A DNA stretch of 9,302 bases, taken from positions 1 to 9,302 of the forward strand of contig CALRZT010000197.1 in assembly GCA_943372725.1 (NCBI GenBank), read 5' to 3'. The notes below the pieces were generated by a model, which worked only from the letters and a program-made list of their open reading frames with translations, made no database searches and was not told the DNA's origin. Shown piece after piece: positions 6,400 to 9,302 of this stretch; position 1 is the stretch's first letter, and every line of letters begins with the position of its first letter. The translations under genes were made by a program, and so were the position numbers. Source of the stretch: CAMDHY01 sp943372725 (GTDB lineage: Bacteria > Pseudomonadota > Alphaproteobacteria > Rhizobiales > Segnochrobactraceae).

Positions 6400-6708
6400 A
6401 TGTCGGGCAGGACCGTGACACGAGCCGACCTGTGTGAAGCCGTCTACCAGAAGGTCGGGCTGTCGCGGGCGGAGTCGTCCGAGCTCGTGGAGATGGTCCT
6501 GCAGGAGATCTCCGACTGCCTGGCGCGCGGCGAGGCGGTCAAGCTGTCCTCGTTCGGCTCCTTCCTGGTCCGCTCCAAGGGCCAGCGCATGGGCCGCAAC
6601 CCGAAGACCGGCGAAGAGGTGCCGATCGAGCCGCGCCGCGTCATGGTGTTCAAGCCCTCGAACGTCCTCAAGGACCGCATCAACGAGGGGCTGCTCGGCA
6701 GCGGCTGA
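6400..6708 (+). CDS. ihfA: Integration host factor subunit alpha
   Basis: IHF alpha pairs with IHF beta to bind and sharply bend DNA at specific sites, affecting recombination, replication and sigma-54-dependent and other promoters. The 102-residue product has the alpha-subunit start TVTRADLCEAVYQKVGLSRA (residues 5-24), LVEMVLQEISDCLARGEAVK, LSSFGSF (49-55), and the DNA-inserting beta-arm with GRNPKTG (65-71), whose Pro68 is the intercalating residue, then EPRRVMVFKPSNVLKDRING-like ending. The Glu/Lys pattern and the VMVFKPS segment favour alpha over HU or IHF beta. The ATG at 6400 has GAGGA at 6389-6393 with a 6-nt gap. Its position between fabH and a MerR gene is typical for rhizobial relatives. 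Confidence 0.95.
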   Translation: MSGRTVTRADLCEAVYQKVGLSRAESSELVEMVLQEISDCLARGEAVKLSSFGSFLVRSKGQRMGRNPKTGEEVPIEPRRVMVFKPSNVLKDRINEGLLGSG

Positions 6709-6726
6709 GGCGGGGCCCCGGCCGCC
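6709..6726 (+). terminator. Weak GC-rich hairpin after ihfA
   Basis: Immediately after the ihfA stop, GGCGG (6709-6713) can pair with CCGCC (6722-6726) around an 8-nt loop, and the overlapping 10-bp palindrome CGGGGCCCCG (6711-6720) offers an alternative fold. There is no T-run. This may attenuate read-through into the MerR gene, but the signal is weak in DNA this rich in GC. Confidence 0.2.
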
Positions 6727-6811
6727 CGCGCAAACCATTGAGATGCCGGCGCGACTCTGACAGACAGGGCGGGACGGCGGCGGCACTGGATCAGGAGGCG
6801 GGCGGACGGCG

Positions 6812-7546
6812 GTGGACAAGGGGCCCGAGGCGTTCCGCACCATCAGCGAGGTCGCGGCGGAGCTCGATCTGCCGCAGCACGTGCTGCGCTTCTGGGAAAC
6901 CAAGTTCGCCCAGGTCAAGCCGATCAAGCGCGCCGGCGGCCGCCGCTACTATCGCCCCGGCGACATCGAGCTCCTGCGCGGCATCCGCAGCCTTCTCTAC
7001 GGCGAGGGCTACACCATCCGCGGCGTCCAGCGCATCCTGCGCGAGCAGGGCGCCCGCAAGGTGATCGGGCTCGCCCGCGGTGAGCCGCTGACCGACATTC
7101 CCGCCGACGATGCCGGGCCGCGCGACGAGCCGCGCTTCGATTTCGAGGACGACGACGCGCCGCCGGTGCGGCCCGGCCGCGCCGTGCTCGCCGCCCGCGC
7201 CGTCGATGCCGCCGAGGAGGCCGAGGCGGAGGAGGCGGACGACGACGACGAGCCGGTGGTGCGTCCGCGACGTCCGACGCCGGTGGCCGGCCGGGCGGTG
7301 TCCGCCCCGCCGCCGCGACGCGAGCTGTCGGTGGGCGACGCGGAACTCGGCGAGCCGGTGCCGCGCGACATCCGCACCGACGACGACGAGGGCGGTCACC
7401 GCAGCTCCGCGCTGCGCTTCTTCGATCGGCTGCGGGGCGATGTTGGGCGCGGCGACGGGGCGCTCAGCCGCGACGAGATCCGCAGCCTGCAGGCGACGCT
7501 GTTCGAGCTCCTGGAATGCAAGCGCCTGCTCGACCAAGCGCGCTGA
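6812..7546 (+). CDS. MerR-family transcriptional regulator with acidic linker
   Basis: This 244-residue protein has an N-terminal MerR-type winged helix domain (about residues 8-80): FRTISEVAAELDLPQHVLRF (first helix-turn-helix), WETKF, then the wing AGGRRYYRPGDIELLRGIRS and LLYGEGYTIRGVQRIL. No Cys cluster for metal sensing follows. Instead there is a long low-complexity linker rich in Asp, Glu, Pro and Ala (about 92-195, with runs such as EEAEAEEADDDDE), then a short conserved-looking C-terminal helix region (197-244: RSSALRFFDRLRGD and LQATLFELLECKRLLDQ) that may be a dimerisation coiled coil. The inducer and targets are unknown. The GTG at 6812 is the start that begins just before the HTH; AGGAGG at 6793-6798 is 13 bases upstream, rather far. 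It may be co-transcribed with ihfA 103 bp upstream. Confidence 0.88.
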   Translation: MDKGPEAFRTISEVAAELDLPQHVLRFWETKFAQVKPIKRAGGRRYYRPGDIELLRGIRSLLYGEGYTIRGVQRILREQGARKVIGLARGEPLTDIPADDAGPRDEPRFDFEDDDAPPVRPGRAVLAARAVDAAEEAEAEEADDDDEPVVRPRRPTPVAGRAVSAPPPRRELSVGDAELGEPVPRDIRTDDDEGGHRSSALRFFDRLRGDVGRGDGALSRDEIRSLQATLFELLECKRLLDQAR

Positions 7547-7582
7547 GCCGCGGCGACGATCACCGGACAGCGGGGGGAACGG

Positions 7583-8965
7583 ATGGCGGCCGAAGCGGGC
7601 ACGAGGACGTCGGGCGTGGGCGCGGGCGGAAAAGCGGTTGGTCAAGCGGACCTGTACGAGCCGCTCGCCGGCATCGTCACCACCGACCTCGCCGCGATCA
7701 CCCGCGGCCGCTTCGTGCCGGCGCGCCGCCTCGAGCGGATGGCCGAGACGGGCATCGGCTGGCTGCAGGCCGACCTGTCTCTGACGCCCTTCAACACCAT
7801 CGTGCACCCGAACCCGTGGGGCTCGACCGGCGATCTCCGGCTGGTGCCGGATCTCGCCGCCCGCTTCCGCACGGCCTCGACCGGAACGGCGACGCCGTTC
7901 GACCTCGTCTCCGGCGATCTGGTCGAGCTCGACGGCACGCCGTGGTGCTGCTGCCCGCGCACGATGCTGCGCCGGGCGCTCGCCGACCTCGAGGCGGAGA
8001 CCGGGCTCACGCTGGTGGCGGCCTTCGAGCACGAGTTCGGGCTCGCCGGCCCGAACCTGCCGCCGGCGCACGCGTTTGCGTTCGCGGCGCTGCGTCGCAC
8101 CGATCCGTTCGCGCCGATGCTGATGGCGGCCCTCGACGAGGCCGGCGTCGACCCCGACGTGGTGATCGCCGAGTACGGCACCGACCAGTTCGAGATCACC
8201 CACCGGCCGTGCGCCGGCATGGCCGCCGCCGACCGGGCGGTGGCGATCCGCGAGATCACCCGTGAGGTGGCGCGCGGCTTCGGCTGGCACGCGAGCTTCG
8301 CCCCGAAGCCCTCGCCCGAGGGTGTCGGCAACGGCGTCCACATCCACTTCAGCCTCGTCGGCGCCGACGGCCGGCCGGCCACCTACGACGCCGAGCAGCC
8401 CGGCGGGCTGTCGGCCGCGGCCGGCGCGTTCTGCGCCGGCATCCTCGCGCACCTGCCGGCGATCACCGTCTTCACGGCCTCGAGCGTGCCGTCCTATCTC
8501 CGGCTGAAGCCGCACACCTGGAGCGCCTCCTACACCTCGCTCGCCGTGCGCGACCGCGAGGCGACGCTGCGCATCTGCCCGGTGACGACGATCGGCGGCC
8601 GCGACCCGGCCGGCCAGTACAACATCGAGTTCCGCGCCGCCGACGCCACCGCCAATCCCTATCTGGCGCTCGCGGCGATCGTCCGCGCTGGCCTCGAGGG
8701 CCTGCGCCGCCGCGCCCCGTCGCCGCCGCTGATCGTCGGCGACCCCGAGGAGATGAGCGAGGACGATCGCCGGGCGCTCGGGCTCGTCCGTCTGCCGACA
8801 AGCCTCGGCGCGGCGCTCGATGCGCTGGAAGCCGACCCGGTGGTGACCGGCTGGTTCGCACCGGTCTTCCTCGAGTGCTTCACCGGCGTGAAGCGCGGTG
8901 AGATCGCCCACCTCGAAGGCCGCCACCCCGCCGACCTCTGTGCCCTCTACGGCGGCCTGTTCTGA
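7583..8965 (+). CDS. Divergent glutamine-synthetase-family ligase
   Basis: The 460-residue product has the GS fold order: a short N-terminal beta-grasp-like part, then the catalytic domain. Metal and substrate ligands can be matched by eye to E. coli GlnA: FEHEF (Glu149, Glu151), AEYGTDQFE (Glu197, Glu204), NGVHIHFS (His253), SYLRL (Arg307), RDREATLRI (Arg325, Arg330) and EFRAADATANPYLALAAI (Arg351). The Glu of the flap next to the ammonium site (GlnA Glu327) is replaced by Trp313, and the NLYDLP adenylylation loop is absent. The protein is therefore unlikely to be the main ammonia-assimilating enzyme and more likely ligates glutamate, or another acid, to an amine; the substrate is unknown. 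A Cys triplet (122-124) precedes PR. The ATG at 7583 follows GGGGGG at 7572-7577 by 5 nt. It lies 36 bp after the MerR gene, so read-through is plausible; family certain, activity not. Confidence 0.88.
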   Translation: MAAEAGTRTSGVGAGGKAVGQADLYEPLAGIVTTDLAAITRGRFVPARRLERMAETGIGWLQADLSLTPFNTIVHPNPWGSTGDLRLVPDLAARFRTASTGTATPFDLVSGDLVELDGTPWCCCPRTMLRRALADLEAETGLTLVAAFEHEFGLAGPNLPPAHAFAFAALRRTDPFAPMLMAALDEAGVDPDVVIAEYGTDQFEITHRPCAGMAAADRAVAIREITREVARGFGWHASFAPKPSPEGVGNGVHIHFSLVGADGRPATYDAEQPGGLSAAAGAFCAGILAHLPAITVFTASSVPSYLRLKPHTWSASYTSLAVRDREATLRICPVTTIGGRDPAGQYNIEFRAADATANPYLALAAIVRAGLEGLRRRAPSPPLIVGDPEEMSEDDRRALGLVRLPTSLGAALDALEADPVVTGWFAPVFLECFTGVKRGEIAHLEGRHPADLCALYGGLF

Positions 8966-8992
8966 GACGAGCCCTGCGCGCTCACTCCGCCG

Positions 8993-9302
8993 TCACTCCT
9001 GCGACGGGAAGAACCCCTGCAGGGCGATGCACGGGCGCAGGACGCGGGTCACCTTGGTGCCGTCTTCGCGTCGCTCCTCCGCCACCACCTGCTTGCGCAG
9101 GTGGGGCAGCTTGAAGTTGGTCTGGCCGTCGCCGCCGAAGCGGGTGCCGAGGAGCGAGAAGAGCGCCTGGTTCTGGCCGATCGGCAGCGACCGGCCATCG
9201 GCGTCAGCCCAGCCGCGCGGGCAGAAGCCGAAGGCGACGAACATGATCTCGCCGAGATAGGGCTCCGAGGCGGCGGCGGCGGGCGGGGCGGGGGCCGCCG
9301 CC
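8993..9302 (-). CDS. Compact tail-collar-domain protein (5' end outside window)
   Basis: The frame runs off the right edge; 102 residues are visible. After an Ala/Pro-rich stretch (AAAPAPPAAAASEP), possibly the end of a signal peptide or a linker, come the phage tail-collar (microcystin-dependent-protein-like) signatures: YLGEIMFVAFGFCPRGW, then GRSLPIGQNQALFSLLGTRF and GGDGQTNFKLPHLR. The C-terminus LRPCIALQGFFPSQE matches the usual end of the family. Between LPHLR and LRPCIALQG there are only about 21 residues (charged, EERREDGTK), whereas typical members of around 170 residues have a longer Gly/His-rich segment there. Function is unknown; the family includes phage receptor-binding tail parts and bacterial proteins of unclear role. 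The Met at 9244 is probably internal because conserved residues YLGEI precede it. It converges on the ligase gene with 27 bp between stops; no other phage genes are visible. Confidence 0.75.
   Translation of the reverse strand, partial: AAAPAPPAAAASEPYLGEIMFVAFGFCPRGWADADGRSLPIGQNQALFSLLGTRFGGDGQTNFKLPHLRKQVVAEERREDGTKVTRVLRPCIALQGFFPSQE

Noticed and set aside
6738..6766. TTGAGA-N17-CAGACA as a promoter for the MerR gene
   Set aside because: The -10 match is poor and lacks the final T; not better than chance.
7547..7582. A tRNA gene after the MerR regulator
   Set aside because: Only 36 bp separate the MerR stop from the ligase ATG and no tRNA-like arms are present; none seen elsewhere in the window.
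4112..7641. Shared string AAAGCGGTTG near 4112 and 7631
   Set aside because: One copy is in a gap and one inside the ligase coding region; too short to mean anything in 9 kb.
6791..8926. 711-residue open frame on the minus strand across the MerR and ligase genes
   Set aside because: It is antisense to two proteins with clear family motifs, its translation is Arg/Ala/Gly-rich without recognisable domains, and such frames arise readily from GC-rich third positions.
8993..9302. Prophage remnant at the right edge
   Set aside because: A single tail-collar domain is not enough; no integrase, attachment repeat or other phage gene is visible.

Overview
The window reads as chromosomal DNA of a high-GC alphaproteobacterium, most likely in or near the Hyphomicrobiales (Rhizobiales). 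The basis is the run bamE / ubiquinol-cytochrome c chaperone / yceD-like (DUF177) / plsX / fabH / ihfA / MerR-type regulator, an arrangement familiar in that group, plus frequent GTG starts and strongly GC-biased third codon positions. I do not assign a genus. All identifications come from reading motifs by eye; no search was run.

Left part (1-2348): two consecutive same-strand genes for sulfotransferase-like proteins that are paralogs of each other. The first is cut by the left window edge. The second is complete (GTG start at 888) and carries both PAPS-binding signatures plus an extra basic C-terminal tail. The gap between them holds a strong hairpin, a small dyad and a plausible sigma-70 promoter. 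A 10-bp-stem hairpin sits in the short convergent gap after the second gene.

Centre (2361-7546): the conserved housekeeping block. bamE (outer-membrane beta-barrel assembly lipoprotein, minus strand) diverges from a plus-strand series: cytochrome bc1 assembly chaperone, DUF177/YceD-like protein (4-bp overlap), plsX, fabH (4-bp overlap), ihfA and a MerR-type regulator with a long acidic linker. PlsX and FabH act at adjoining points of lipid synthesis (acyl-ACP to acyl-phosphate; malonyl-ACP condensation to start chains). The series appears split into at least three transcription units, with candidate promoters ahead of plsX and ihfA.

Right part (7583-9302): a divergent glutamine-synthetase-family ligase 36 bp behind the MerR gene, then, convergent to it, the 3' portion of a gene for a very compact tail-collar-domain protein that runs off the right edge.

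No tRNA, rRNA, CRISPR array, transposase or insertion-sequence ends were recognised. I found no clear undescribed multi-gene system. The items most worth a second look are the tandem sulfotransferase-like paralogs, the ligase with an altered active-site flap, and the shortened tail-collar protein.
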